51,977 bases of DNA from Acidimicrobiia bacterium (GCA_021296345.1 JAGWAN010000007.1:1-51977); one strand, 5' to 3'; counted from the first letter of the stretch, positions 16,940 through 25,441 are shown. Program-made: numbers and translations. The notes: generated from the letters alone by a model not told the origin.

Positions 16940-17752
16940 TCAGAGGCGCAGGAGCCGGGCCAGGTTGTCCCCCATGATGGCCTCCATATCGGACGTGCTC
17001 AGGTTGATCCCGAGCGGACCCGGCCGCGTGAGCGTCTCGATGATGCGCAACTGGCTGTAGGGGTCCTGGACCGGGCAGTCGCTCCCGAACACCATGCGGC
17101 CCGCCCCGATCGCCTGTACCGCCTCGGCAACCCTCGGCTGGTGGCCCCATCCGGTCTCCAGGTAGACGTTGTCGCAGTGTCGGGCCACGTTGATGGCGTC
17201 GTCCGAGTACCCGATCTTCTGGGTGCCGAGATGGGCCAGGATCGCCGTCGTGTCCGGATGGTCGGCGACCAGCGGCTCCATAAGGGCGGGGACGGCGAAC
17301 GGCGGATCGCCCGTGTGGATGAGGACCGGGATGTCCAGCCGGCCGGCTTCCTCCAGCACCGGATCGGTGAAGTCGCGGGCCTTGGGCCAGTAGGCGTGGG
17401 CGGTCGGGTGCAGCTTCACCATGCGGAACCCGTCCTCGGCGACCAGACGGCGCAGTTCGGCCAACCCGGCGTCGACACCCAGGTGCGGGTTGAGCATGAA
17501 AGTTCCTACGAGCCGGTCCGCATACTTGCGTATCGCCTCGATCACGGGGCGGTGCTGCTCACGGAAGCTGAGACCGGCCCGCTGGGTGGGGCCCAGCATG
17601 GGCATGACCGCCGCCCGGTCGATCACCCGGGGGCCGCCCGGGATCGGGAGCTCCTCATCCATGATGGCGATCAGGTGGTCGGCGGTGAACGGAGGCCAGC
17701 CTCGGGCGGGATCCGGATCGTCGCTGAGATGGACATGCCCGTCTACGATCAA
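16940..17752 (-). CDS. amidohydrolase-2 family metal-dependent hydrolase
   Basis: A 270-residue TIM-barrel protein. It has DGHVH with His6 and His8 as metal ligands, VLIHTGDPP, ILAHLGT and the late Asp in FGSDCP, which is the full ligand set of the amidohydrolase-2 (ACMSD-like) family. Members decarboxylate or hydrolyse small acids and lactones. The start is a TTG at 17752: GGAGGT sits about eight bases upstream on the minus strand, and the motif DGHVH is at its usual place near the N-terminus. It converges with the SDR pair; the decayed SDR fragment lies just behind its start. Substrate unknown. Confidence 0.88.
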   Translation of the reverse strand: MIVDGHVHLSDDPDPARGWPPFTADHLIAIMDEELPIPGGPRVIDRAAVMPMLGPTQRAGLSFREQHRPVIEAIRKYADRLVGTFMLNPHLGVDAGLAELRRLVAEDGFRMVKLHPTAHAYWPKARDFTDPVLEEAGRLDIPVLIHTGDPPFAVPALMEPLVADHPDTTAILAHLGTQKIGYSDDAINVARHCDNVYLETGWGHQPRVAEAVQAIGAGRMVFGSDCPVQDPYSQLRIIETLTRPGPLGINLSTSDMEAIMGDNLARLLRL

Positions 17753-17794
17753 CTACCACCTCCGGACCGCCATGTTACGGCGCCGGCCTGCGGG

Positions 17795-17857
17795 GACGCC
17801 TCGCGGCTAGTGAGCGGGGCGGCCATGACCCATGAAGGGCGTCGGACGGCCCTATAG
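17795..17857 (+). pseudogene. 3'-end remnant of an SDR gene
   Basis: Twenty codons and a TAG stop read DASRLVSGAAMTHEGRRTAL. The C-terminus of the SDR at 14901-15701 reads DASRFVSGAVMTHDGGWTAI; 14 of 20 residues agree and the stop is at the same place. Nothing upstream of 17795 continues the homology. It is therefore the surviving tail of a second, diverged SDR gene. Confidence 0.75.
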
Positions 17858-17885
17858 CCCCGGCCCTTTCACGGACCGGGGCTAT
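17854..17885. terminator. perfect 10-bp inverted repeat
   Basis: ATAGCCCCGG and CCGGGGCTAT are separated by 12 bases. The stem includes the stop codon of the SDR remnant and lies 43 bases beyond the end of the ABC permease gene on the other strand. It is probably a bidirectional terminator, though there is no T-run. Confidence 0.5.
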
Positions 17886-17927
17886 GCAGGGACTTCGCCG
17901 TCGTCCGGCTGCCGTCCGGCCGCTGGA

Positions 17928-19019
17928 TCAGCCTCTGCCTCGCCAGGGTATGAGCCGCTTCTCCGCCATCCGCATGATGATGTCCATGCTCACGCCTAGG
18001 ATGCTGATCAGGATGACCGACGACAACATCAGGTCCAGGAGGAAGAACTGGCGGGCCTTGAAAATGGTGAACCCGAGCCCAGAGCTGGCGCCGAGTAGTT
18101 CGGCGGCCACCAAGGTCCCCCAGCACACGCCGATCGCCACCCGCACGCCGGTGAGAATCTCGGGGAGGGCGTTGGGCAGGATCACGTGCCGCAGCACCTG
18201 GGCCTTGGAAGCGCCCAGCGAATAGGCTGCGTGAACCTTCGATACGTTCACAGCCAGAACGCCGGAGCGCGCCGCTATAACCATGATCCACACGGCCGCG
18301 AACAAGAGCAGGTTGACCTTGCCCTCCTCACCGATGCCGAACCACACGATGAACAGTGGGATCAGCGCCAGAGGCGGAATCGGCCTCAACAACTCCACGA
18401 TCGGGTCAAAGATGCCGCGCCACCGGTTGGAGAGACCCATCGCCAGACCGATGGGAACGCCGATCACGACGCCCCAGAAGAGGCCCTTGATCAACCGGCT
18501 GAAGCTGTCCCAGAGATGCTCCCACAAGGTGAAGTTGCTGTAGCCGTCCCGGGCGAAACCCCACATGGCGCCCCAGAGCTGGAACGGGCCAGGCATGACC
18601 CGTTCGCTGAGCCACTGCGTGTAGGAACACGCCGGCAGCCCCGGATAGTCGTCCGGATTGGCTTGCGAAGCCTCGCAGTCTCGGAGAAGATCACGCTGCG
18701 CGTAGCTCTCGTCCGCCGACAGCCCGGCCCGCACGTCCACCGCGTAGTCCGACCATTCCGACGGCAAACCCCATACGTTGGTCGCCACGAACCACACCAG
18801 CAAGACGACGATAAGGCTGACGATGGTCCACGCTATCGCTCCGCTCACTTCGGAGGCGTCGCCGAACGTGACCGTCTTGGCGCTGGTATCTTTGCCAGGC
18901 TTGCGCAGGGACATCGGCCCTCGAATGAGCGCTATGCGACTCGCAGCCGGTTTCCCGTCACCGCTCTTGTCCCCGGCTGCAGCCCGCTGCTCGTGGGGAC
19001 GGGGTTCCTTGGATGACAT
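17928..19019 (-). CDS. ABC transporter permease, SsuC/TauC/NrtB type
   Basis: A 363-residue inner-membrane permease. A cytoplasmic N-terminal tail precedes a first membrane segment at about residues 60-83. A large polar loop follows, then further segments from about 178. The EAA-like loop AAYSLGASKAQVLRHVILPNA (about 264-284) contacts the ATPase. The sequence style (PIPPLALIPLFIVWFGIG) is typical of nitrate/sulfonate/taurine/thiamine-precursor importers. The loop between the first two segments is unusually long, about 85 residues with three cysteines. Its ATG overlaps the stop of the ATPase gene (ATGA at 19016-19021 region), so the two are coupled. Order in the operon: binding protein, ATPase, permease. 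Confidence 0.9.
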   Translation of the reverse strand: MSSKEPRPHEQRAAAGDKSGDGKPAASRIALIRGPMSLRKPGKDTSAKTVTFGDASEVSGAIAWTIVSLIVVLLVWFVATNVWGLPSEWSDYAVDVRAGLSADESYAQRDLLRDCEASQANPDDYPGLPACSYTQWLSERVMPGPFQLWGAMWGFARDGYSNFTLWEHLWDSFSRLIKGLFWGVVIGVPIGLAMGLSNRWRGIFDPIVELLRPIPPLALIPLFIVWFGIGEEGKVNLLLFAAVWIMVIAARSGVLAVNVSKVHAAYSLGASKAQVLRHVILPNALPEILTGVRVAIGVCWGTLVAAELLGASSGLGFTIFKARQFFLLDLMLSSVILISILGVSMDIIMRMAEKRLIPWRGRG

Positions 19020-20392
19020 CAGGCGCCCCCTTCCGTTCCCATTATCTGTTCCTCCATCTCCCAGATCATTCCCAGTATCTCTTCTCGAGTACTGATGAAT
19101 TCGCGGGAGGTCTTGAGATCGCGCACGTCCATCTTGAGCGCCTTCCGGGCGAACGGCAGGTCGTAGGCCTTCTCGATCCGTCCGGGGCGGGGCGCCATAA
19201 CGAAGAGCCGGTCCCCGAGATACAGGGCCTCCTCGACGCTATGGGTCACCAACACGATGGTCTTGCCCGTCTCGTTCCACAGGTTGAGGACCAGACCCTG
19301 CATCTTCTCCCGGGTCAACGCGTCAAGAGCGCCCAGGGGCTCGTCCATCAGGATGATCTCCGGATCGTTGGCCAGGCAGCGGGCCAGCGCCACGCGCTGC
19401 TTCATCCCGCCGGACAGCTCGTACACGGCCTTGTCGCCGAAGTCGTGGAGGCCGACCGTCTGGAGCAAGTCCTGGACGGCCTCACGAGACGCAGGCCGGG
19501 ACCGACCGTTCATGCGGGCGCCGAATCCCACGTTGTCGTTGACACTCAACCACTCGAACAGGGCGCCCTGCTGGAACACCATTCCCCGGTCCTGGCCGGG
19601 TCCGATGATCGGCTCGTCGCCGAGCCTGACCTCGCCCGACGTAGGCGCCAGGAATCCGGCGAGAATGTTGAGGAGGGTCGTCTTGCCGCAACCCGACGGC
19701 CCGAGCAGGGTGAGCAACCGGCCCGGCTCCAGGCTGAACGTCACGTCGGCGAGCGCCTCGACCTCTCCCCCGTCCGGAAGCTGGTAGATCATGCCCACCT
19801 TGTCGACCACCAGCGGATGGTCTGTGCTGGACTCCCTCACGACGTCCACGCCGGAGGGCTCGAACCGCGCTTCGGGACGGCTGAACCGGAACCAAGCCCG
19901 GGCGATCATCAGTACCAGGCCGACCAGCGTGAGGAACACGATGGACGAGTCGCCACGCTGCAAGAAGGCCAGGATCACCGAGGCGACCGAAGCCAGGGCC
20001 AGCGCCAGCCAAGCCGATCTCGCCAGCCTCGCCTGCCCGTCCTCGTCCGACCGGCGGTACCTGAGGATCACACCGAGCACGACGCCCCCACCTAGGAACG
20101 CCACCACCGGCTCCCACAATGCCGCCGTCTCGCGGAAGGCGAACAACACGCCGCCGACCAGCCCGGCTCCGCCCATGAGTTGGCCGACCAGCAGGATCCC
20201 GTCGCTTGGCTGCGCCGCCCGGTCGGCGGATTCAAAGCGCCGGGCCGGCGTCCTCAACAAGTCGACGGTCATGGTGACAGCAGCCACGGCCGCCACCGCC
20301 AGCGCTACCCACAAGAGCACTACGGCCGCCCTCGGTACGGTGGAGGCTATTGCGCCGAGTAAGCCGGCCAAGCCTTGAACGATGGTATCCAC
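19019..20392 (-). CDS. ABC ATPase (SsuB/TauB/NrtD type) with extra N-terminal membrane region
   Basis: A 457-residue protein, almost twice the usual 250-280. The last 270 residues are a standard importer ATPase: Walker A GPSGCGKT at 231-238, a Q-loop in MVFQQGALFEWL, signature LSGGM at 326-330 and Walker B IILMDE at 346-351. The first 180 residues are not ATPase: they hold about four hydrophobic segments (roughly 22-45, 67-85, 92-110, 125-145 and possibly 150-168) joined by short polar loops. The start is a GTG at 20392 with AAAGGAGC upstream. A fused membrane anchor on this subunit is unusual. The substrate cannot be named from the ATPase. Confidence 0.9.
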   Translation of the reverse strand: MDTIVQGLAGLLGAIASTVPRAAVVLLWVALAVAAVAAVTMTVDLLRTPARRFESADRAAQPSDGILLVGQLMGGAGLVGGVLFAFRETAALWEPVVAFLGGGVVLGVILRYRRSDEDGQARLARSAWLALALASVASVILAFLQRGDSSIVFLTLVGLVLMIARAWFRFSRPEARFEPSGVDVVRESSTDHPLVVDKVGMIYQLPDGGEVEALADVTFSLEPGRLLTLLGPSGCGKTTLLNILAGFLAPTSGEVRLGDEPIIGPGQDRGMVFQQGALFEWLSVNDNVGFGARMNGRSRPASREAVQDLLQTVGLHDFGDKAVYELSGGMKQRVALARCLANDPEIILMDEPLGALDALTREKMQGLVLNLWNETGKTIVLVTHSVEEALYLGDRLFVMAPRPGRIEKAYDLPFARKALKMDVRDLKTSREFISTREEILGMIWEMEEQIMGTEGGA

Positions 20393-20461
20393 AGTGCTCC
20401 TTTCGTCGCTGGGATGTCAACGAGCACCGGGGGCCGGCCACCCGCTCGGCGCAAGCCTGAG

Positions 20462-20512
20462 GAGCACCTCCGCGAAACCGGCCGCCCGCTGCGATAGGAC
20501 GATCAGGTGCTC
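20462..20512. promoter_or_regulatory. inverted repeat between binding-protein and ATPase genes
   Basis: GAGCACCT and AGGTGCTC, perfect eight-base arms, are separated by 35 GC-rich bases between the binding-protein stop and the ATPase start. Hairpins at this place in importer operons often keep the binding-protein mRNA more abundant. That role is inferred from position. Confidence 0.35.
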
Positions 20513-21506
20513 ACTCGACGCCTTCGAGGAAGCTGGTGTCAACGAACTCGTCGTAGCTTGCCAGGGCGGTCGCTATCTCTCCCTGAGCCACGAAGAAGTC
20601 CATCTGCTCCTTCATCACCGATTGGACGGTTCCCCCGAGCCACGCCGCCGAGAGCTGAGTGCCCTTTTCCGGGAAGCTGAACGCGTCGAGCAGCCCGATG
20701 GTTGAAGCGCGGTCCATGCCGGCCGCCTCGGCGATCGTGTCGATGTAAGGCTCCCGGCTCTGGTTGTAGGCCCGGTTGGCGTCCTCGGTCACCTGAAGGA
20801 AGGCGGTGAGCACCGAGGGATGCTCCTCTGCGAACGAGCCGGTGGTCGAGATTATGTCGAACACCCGGATGCCGATGGCCTCCTGCTCGGACCCGGTCAT
20901 CACCAGGTTGCCGCCGGAGGCGATCATCTGATTGACCGCACCACCGAACGCGCAGGCCATGGCCACGTTGCCCGAATCCAGCGCCGCTACCGCGGCCGGG
21001 CCGCCCTCCGACTGGATCAGCTCTACGCTGTTGAGGTCGACCCCGAGATGCTCGAGCATCTTCAGAAGCTTGAAATGGGTCACGTTCCCGAGGGGCGTAT
21101 AGACACTCTGGCCTGACAGCGTCTGGGCTGCGTTCTCCTTGGTGACGCCGAGGTCACCCCTGGCGACGCAGTTGTCGGCGTCCGCGTAGGAAACCGCCAC
21201 GCCGATCAGGAGAAGGTCAGAACCCCCGGTCACGAAGTTGGCGAACGGGGTAAGCCCCTGTGAGTAGGAGATGTCGATATCTCCGGCTTCCATCGCCTGC
21301 GCCATGTCGCCGCCGCTGGAGAACGGAATCCAATTCACGGTCAACCCGAGCTCCGTGTCGTAAGTCTCCTCGATCTGCGCCACCTGGTTGGCCGTCGGCC
21401 ATTCCAAGAAGTACGCAACATTGAGTTCCTCTAGTTCGGGCTCGTCTTCGCCACAGGCACCCGCCAGCAGTCCGATCGCCAAGAGCCCAGCCAGTAAACG
21501 TTTCAT
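20511..21506 (-). CDS. ABC substrate-binding lipoprotein, SsuA/TauA/NMT1-like
   Basis: A 331-residue secreted lipoprotein. The signal peptide ends in a lipobox, GLLAGAC, with Cys18 as the lipidation site. The mature part (LNVAYFLEWPTANQ, a YSQGLTPFANFVTGG stretch, then SEGGPAAVAALDSGNVAMAC) follows the taurine/sulfonate/pyrimidine-precursor binding fold. The ligand could be an organosulfonate, an amino-acid-like compound or a pyrimidine precursor; the sequence does not decide. GGAAGGAAG precedes the ATG on the minus strand. It is the first gene of the importer operon, and is divergent from an M20 amidohydrolase, which hints that the imported ligand may be an N-acyl or amide compound. That is inference. 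Confidence 0.92.
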   Translation of the reverse strand: MKRLLAGLLAIGLLAGACGEDEPELEELNVAYFLEWPTANQVAQIEETYDTELGLTVNWIPFSSGGDMAQAMEAGDIDISYSQGLTPFANFVTGGSDLLLIGVAVSYADADNCVARGDLGVTKENAAQTLSGQSVYTPLGNVTHFKLLKMLEHLGVDLNSVELIQSEGGPAAVAALDSGNVAMACAFGGAVNQMIASGGNLVMTGSEQEAIGIRVFDIISTTGSFAEEHPSVLTAFLQVTEDANRAYNQSREPYIDTIAEAAGMDRASTIGLLDAFSFPEKGTQLSAAWLGGTVQSVMKEQMDFFVAQGEIATALASYDEFVDTSFLEGVE

Positions 21507-21844
21507 CTGTTCTTCCTTCCGTAATCGGCATGGCTAGCTAGGGCCTCACTCATCGACAACCCGCCCGCGGACGGATTGGAATGCGAGGAGGCACAAGGGC
21601 TCGCTGTTCCGCGTGATCCCCAGACACGTCTGCGGCAGGGTGTCCCTCCGGGGGGGCAGGATGCAGCCGGTATCGCTGACCGATGCCGACCATTCGCGGC
21701 CCTCCTATCCCGTGCAAGAGCGATAGAGCCCTCACTTCTTGTACAAACTCTACAGCCAATCGGTTGTCCATGTCGGGAACATGAAAGGATCAGGACTAGC
21801 AGCCGCCCGGGGAGGATGCCGCGGAGCGGGTACCATCCGGCACC
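21507..21844. promoter_or_regulatory. divergent intergenic region with TTGTACAA palindrome
   Basis: This 338-base gap separates the importer operon from the M20 gene and must hold both promoters. An 8-base palindrome, TTGTACAA, at 21739-21746 matches the T-N-GT-AC-N-A pattern bound by FadR-type GntR regulators, but no regulator gene is nearby. I see no secure -35/-10 pair and no gene. Confidence 0.3.
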
Positions 21845-23041
21845 GTGCCTGACCTCCGAGCAGCCGCCCAGCACCTTTTCCCTGACCTGGTGGATTTGCG
21901 GCGGCTCCTGCATCAATCTCCCGAGCGGGGCAACCACCTCCCCGAGACCCGCCGGATCGTGCTCGACGCCCTGGAAGGCCTGCCTCTCGACATCGTTCTC
22001 CACGAGACCACAAGCGGGATCGTGGCTGTGCTGGAGGGTGACCAACCCGGCCCGGTAACCCTGCTCCGGGCCGACATGGACGCCCTGCCGGTGACGGAAG
22101 AGACCGGCCTGGAGTTCGCCAGCCGCAATGACGGGTTCATGCACGCCTGCGGGCACGACCTCCACACGGCCATGCTGGTCGGGGCGGCCCGGTTGCTGTC
22201 CTCGATGAAGTCCGACCTGGCGGGCAAGGTGCTGTTCATGTTCCAGCCCGGTGAGGAAGGCTTCGCCGGAGCGCGTTTCATGCTCGAGGAGGGTCTGCTG
22301 GACACGGTGGAGGACCGGCCCTCCGGCGCCTTCGCCATCCACGTGAACACCTGGACGCGCACCGGCATGCTGCTCCACCGTAAGGGCCCGCAACTCGCTT
22401 CGGACGATGAGGTACGGGTCACGATCCGGGGCAAGGGAGGCCATGCCTCGGCCCCCTACCTCTCCTACGACCCGATTCCGGTGGCTGCGGAGATCATCCT
22501 TGCCACGCAGACCGCCATCACCCGCCGGATCAACGTCTTCGATCCGGGCGTGATCACCTTTGCGACCGTCGACGCCGGGACCACCCACAACGTGATCCCC
22601 GAGACGGCGCTCTTGGTCGGAACGATCCGGGCCGTCTCCGACAGCACCCGTGAGCAAATGCACGCCCTGATCAACCGGGTGGTCCCCAGCATCGCCGCAG
22701 CCCACGGCATGGAGGCCGAGGTCGAGATCAAACTGGGGTATCCGGTGACCGTCAACGACCCCGATCACACAGCCTGGGTGGACACGGTGGCCCGCGACAC
22801 CCTGGGTGACGACCGCGTGGTGTGGATGGACTCGCCGATCATGGGCGCCGAGGATTGGGGTTACGTGCTCCGGGAAGTCCCCGGCACCATGTCGTTCCTC
22901 GGGGCCTGCCCTCCCGAGCTGGAACCTGGCCGGGCAGCCGGACTCCACTCGAACCGGGCCGTCTTCGACGAGGAGGCGATGATCACCGGCACGGCATTGC
23001 ACGCAGCCGTGGCCCTGGCTCACCACAGCCGGCGGGCCTAG
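21845..23041 (+). CDS. M20D-family amidohydrolase (N-acyl amino acid/hippurate hydrolase-like)
   Basis: A 398-residue, two-domain metallohydrolase. It has RADMDALPV at residues 75-83, the metal motif HACGHDLHTA starting at His100 (Cys102, His104, His107), the catalytic pair in FQPGEEG near 134-139 and a C-terminal GAEDWGYV. A small dimerisation domain is inserted after about residue 180 (GKGGHASAPY). Enzymes of this group release amino acids from N-acyl, N-carbamoyl or indole-acetyl conjugates. The start is a GTG at 21845; there is no strong Shine-Dalgarno. It is divergent from the importer operon and may process what the importer brings in. Confidence 0.92.
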   Translation: MPDLRAAAQHLFPDLVDLRRLLHQSPERGNHLPETRRIVLDALEGLPLDIVLHETTSGIVAVLEGDQPGPVTLLRADMDALPVTEETGLEFASRNDGFMHACGHDLHTAMLVGAARLLSSMKSDLAGKVLFMFQPGEEGFAGARFMLEEGLLDTVEDRPSGAFAIHVNTWTRTGMLLHRKGPQLASDDEVRVTIRGKGGHASAPYLSYDPIPVAAEIILATQTAITRRINVFDPGVITFATVDAGTTHNVIPETALLVGTIRAVSDSTREQMHALINRVVPSIAAAHGMEAEVEIKLGYPVTVNDPDHTAWVDTVARDTLGDDRVVWMDSPIMGAEDWGYVLREVPGTMSFLGACPPELEPGRAAGLHSNRAVFDEEAMITGTALHAAVALAHHSRRA

Positions 23042-23149
23042 TCACGCACTGGCGTCCTGGACGGTTCGGGTTCGGTCTGAGAAAGAGTTCGCTGGTTAAC
23101 CCACGAGAGGCGCGGGCTAGGAGGTGAGGCCAGCCGGTCGAGGCTTGGC

Positions 23150-23494
23150 GGGAAGGACCGGCGCCGACAGCCTGTGGTGATACCCACCAACTCAAGACCG
23201 TCATGAATAGGGCTAGACCTCGACGACTCGCATCGATCACGTCGGCGGTCGCTGTCTGCTGGCAGAGTTCTCCGCACGAGCGGGCCGTCTCTCCGTCGAT
23301 CTCTATCTCGGCGCACTGTTTCAGAATGCGGGATAGGACGGCCTGGCGTGCAGGATTCCTCCAGGTTTGGCCGACCACGCCCGCCGGCACATGGACTCGT
23401 CGCCGTTACTGAACGCCATCCGGAGTCGCGACACAACATCGCGATCCCCGCGTTCGGCTCCGATAAGGGCGCCCGTGTCGAGGACGAGGGTCAT
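23150..23494 (-). pseudogene. frameshifted VapC-type PIN-domain toxin
   Basis: The ATG at 23494 overlaps the stop of an antitoxin fragment (ATGA). The first 37 codons read TLVLDTGALIGAERG, a PIN-domain N-terminus with its catalytic Asp. Near 23390 the frame slips: the continuation VPAGVVGQTWRN, then ARQAVLSRILKQC and ATADVIDAS (a second acidic motif), is in another frame. After about 23225 the reading decays and the C-terminal strand is not intact. The original frame stops at 23321 after only 57 residues. A functional RNase toxin is very unlikely. The right-hand limit of homology is approximate. Confidence 0.65.
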
Positions 23495-23598
23495 TCGCCG
23501 TACAACTCGGCGTGGGCTCTGGCAAGTTCCTCCTCCGTGAAGGCGCCGTTCTCGGCCTCCCACTCGTCGAGGAATTTTTCGAGACCCTTGAGGGCTGC
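23491..23598 (-). pseudogene. C-terminal fragment of the paired VapB-like antitoxin
   Basis: Thirty-five codons ending at a TGA that overlaps the toxin ATG read LEKFLDEWEAENGAF followed by TEEELARAHAELYGE, the acidic tail typical of RHH antitoxins in vapBC pairs. The DNA-binding N-terminus is missing: upstream the frame runs into unrelated sequence. The stop/start overlap with the toxin is the usual arrangement of such pairs. Confidence 0.6.
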
Positions 23599-23740
23599 CC
23601 TTCTTTGGCCGGGTTGTTGTGCCAGCGGTTGGGGTCGTTGTCGGTGACCTTGTAGACCCGTTCCAGGGAGGCGGCAAGGTCCGGGGCGATCGGGCCGTTG
23701 CCTGGTGTCAGCCTGATGACGTAGACCTCCCCCTCGCGAC

Positions 23741-23987
23741 CCTCGACCTGATCGATCACCACCTCCGGGACGGCTGCACCGTCTACGTGCATTGCTGGGG
23801 AGACAGCGGGCGGACCGGGACCGTGGTGGGGTGCTGGCTCCGGAGGCACAGGTACGCGGGGTCCGGCGACGTGCTCGATCTGCTCCGGAGGCTGCGGGCG
23901 GAGGGCGACCGGCACGGAGGCCACAAGGCGACCCCCCAGACCGAGCCGCAGCATCGGATGGTCCTGGAGTGGGCCCACGGCCGGTAG
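23741..23987 (+). pseudogene. C-terminal fragment of a dual-specificity/tyrosine phosphatase
   Basis: The frame reads VYVHCWGDSGRTG, which contains the phosphatase P-loop HC-x5-R-[TS]. It continues VVGCWLRRH and DVLDLLRRLRAEGD and ends near QHRMVLEWAHGR. The N-terminal half of the enzyme is absent: upstream in the same frame the sequence stops resembling a phosphatase. On the opposite strand at about 23600-23765 another protein-like stretch (YVIRLTPGNGPIAPDLAASL) appears to come from a different, unidentified gene that abuts the antitoxin fragment. The interval is a patchwork of decayed genes. Confidence 0.55.
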
Positions 23988-24136
23988 CCGGCCAGCAAGA
24001 CTCCGGCCAGGCCTCTACCGCGCCGTTCTTGGCCGAAGAGACCGCGTCACGGGTGCCGCAATGGAGCCGTAGGCCTGTGGGGTACGACCCTATCCTGGTA
24101 CACATGGGGTCCGGGCATTATCGTGTGGGTTGAAGC

Positions 24137-25138
24137 TTGAAAGCGGTTGTCACCACGGGGCCGGGGGTACTCGAAGCCGTGGATGTTCCATGCCGGAGCG
24201 AGGAGGGGACGGTCTCGGTCCGCCTCGAACGGGCGGGCATATGCGGGACGGACCTGAATATCCTCGATGGCGCCATGCCGATCCGCTATCCCCTGACCCT
24301 CGGCCATGAGATGGTGGGGACCGTCACGCGGACCCCGCCCGGAGCGCAGATCTCGCCGGGCGCCCGAGTGCTCGTCAATCCGAGCATCAACTGCGACGCC
24401 TGCTACCTGTGCGAGAGCGACCGGGCTCATCTTTGCTCCCGCGGCGGTCTCCTGGGCCGAGATGCCGACGGTGTGTTCGCAGAGACCATCGGGGTTCCGG
24501 AACGGTTCCTCCATCCGGTGCCCGAAGGGATCGGCCTGGCCGAAGCCGGCCTCCTGCAGGTCTTGGGCACGGTGGTCCACTCGCAGCAGAACGTCCCGGT
24601 CTCGTCCGAGACGCTGGCGGTTGTGATCGGCCTGGGAGTGTCCGGTCTCCTGCATCTCCAACTGCTGAACGAAAGGGGTGCGGGCAGGGTCATCGGAATC
24701 ACCCGGTCGCGACGGAAGCTGGACCTGGCCAGGAATCTGGGCGCTCATGCCGTGGCCACACCGGACGAGGCGATGGCGGTCGTGACCGAGATTTCGGAGG
24801 GGAGAGGCGCCGATCTGGTGGTGGAGGCGGTCGGAACCGAGGCCACGGTGCTCCAGGCGATCGAGCTGTGCGGGTACAGCGGCTGTGTGGTGATTTACGG
24901 CACGGTGACCGGTGGAATGGGAAAGCTGCCGTTCTACCGGCTGTACCTCAAGGAGCTCACCTTGCGCTTCCCGAGAGCCGCCCGAGCCGCCGACTACGAC
25001 ACCGCCATCGGCCTGGCGACCCAGGGCCGGATGGAACTCGCCCCGCTGATCACGGCCCACTTCCCCCTGGGACAAGCCGCCGCCGCCTTCGCCGCCGCCA
25101 GGAGCGGGGACCACCTCAAGGTCCTCCTGACACGCTGA
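24137..25138 (+). CDS. zinc-dependent medium-chain alcohol dehydrogenase
   Basis: A 333-residue MDR enzyme. The catalytic zinc ligands are in GICGTD and GHEMVG; the structural zinc site is CDACYLCESDRAHLC with four cysteines; the nucleotide-binding loop is VIGLGVSGL near residues 155-163. It resembles sorbitol/threonine-type dehydrogenases, which oxidise secondary alcohols or polyols with NAD(P). The start is a TTG at 24137, chosen because MKAVV is the usual family N-terminus. No strong Shine-Dalgarno is seen. It stands alone between two gene-decay regions; the substrate is unknown. Confidence 0.9.
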   Translation: MKAVVTTGPGVLEAVDVPCRSEEGTVSVRLERAGICGTDLNILDGAMPIRYPLTLGHEMVGTVTRTPPGAQISPGARVLVNPSINCDACYLCESDRAHLCSRGGLLGRDADGVFAETIGVPERFLHPVPEGIGLAEAGLLQVLGTVVHSQQNVPVSSETLAVVIGLGVSGLLHLQLLNERGAGRVIGITRSRRKLDLARNLGAHAVATPDEAMAVVTEISEGRGADLVVEAVGTEATVLQAIELCGYSGCVVIYGTVTGGMGKLPFYRLYLKELTLRFPRAARAADYDTAIGLATQGRMELAPLITAHFPLGQAAAAFAAARSGDHLKVLLTR

Positions 25139-25315
25139 CCACCCTTTGCCGTCACTCCTCATATGCCAGGGAGCGTCATCGGTATGATTCCGGCCAGTCG
25201 CTCAGAGAAGAGAAGATGATATGCGGGAGGCATTCGGAGTCCTGAGCACCGACTGGAAGGAAGGCATCAACGCTACGGGACGAGTTGGAAAAAGGGGTTT
25301 GGCTAACCAGGTCGC

Positions 25316-25386
25316 GCGCCAGAGGTGACAACGGACCCGACTCCGATTCCGATCTCGAGGTGCTGGTGGTCTCGAGACGCTGGTGG
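25316..25386 (+). pseudogene. fragment of an MNT-type nucleotidyltransferase
   Basis: Twenty-three codons contain RARGDNGPDSDSDLEVLVVS, the second half of the nucleotidyltransferase motif (normally GSxARGDxxxDSDxDLLV). The GS part and the rest of the protein are missing, and the frame ends after RRWW. Such enzymes are antitoxins or partners in MNT-HEPN modules. This is a remnant only. Confidence 0.55.
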
Positions 25387-25441
25387 TGAAGCGGCCCAAG
25401 GACTTCGATCCCGGATGCCGAGCCTTTCCCCTACGAGGGGG

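Noticed and set aside
21503..23026. 507-codon open frame on the minus strand
   Set aside because: It lies antisense to the M20 amidohydrolase, whose metal motifs are all intact. The minus-strand translation is rich in Arg, Gly and His with no family motif; long antisense frames are expected at this GC content.
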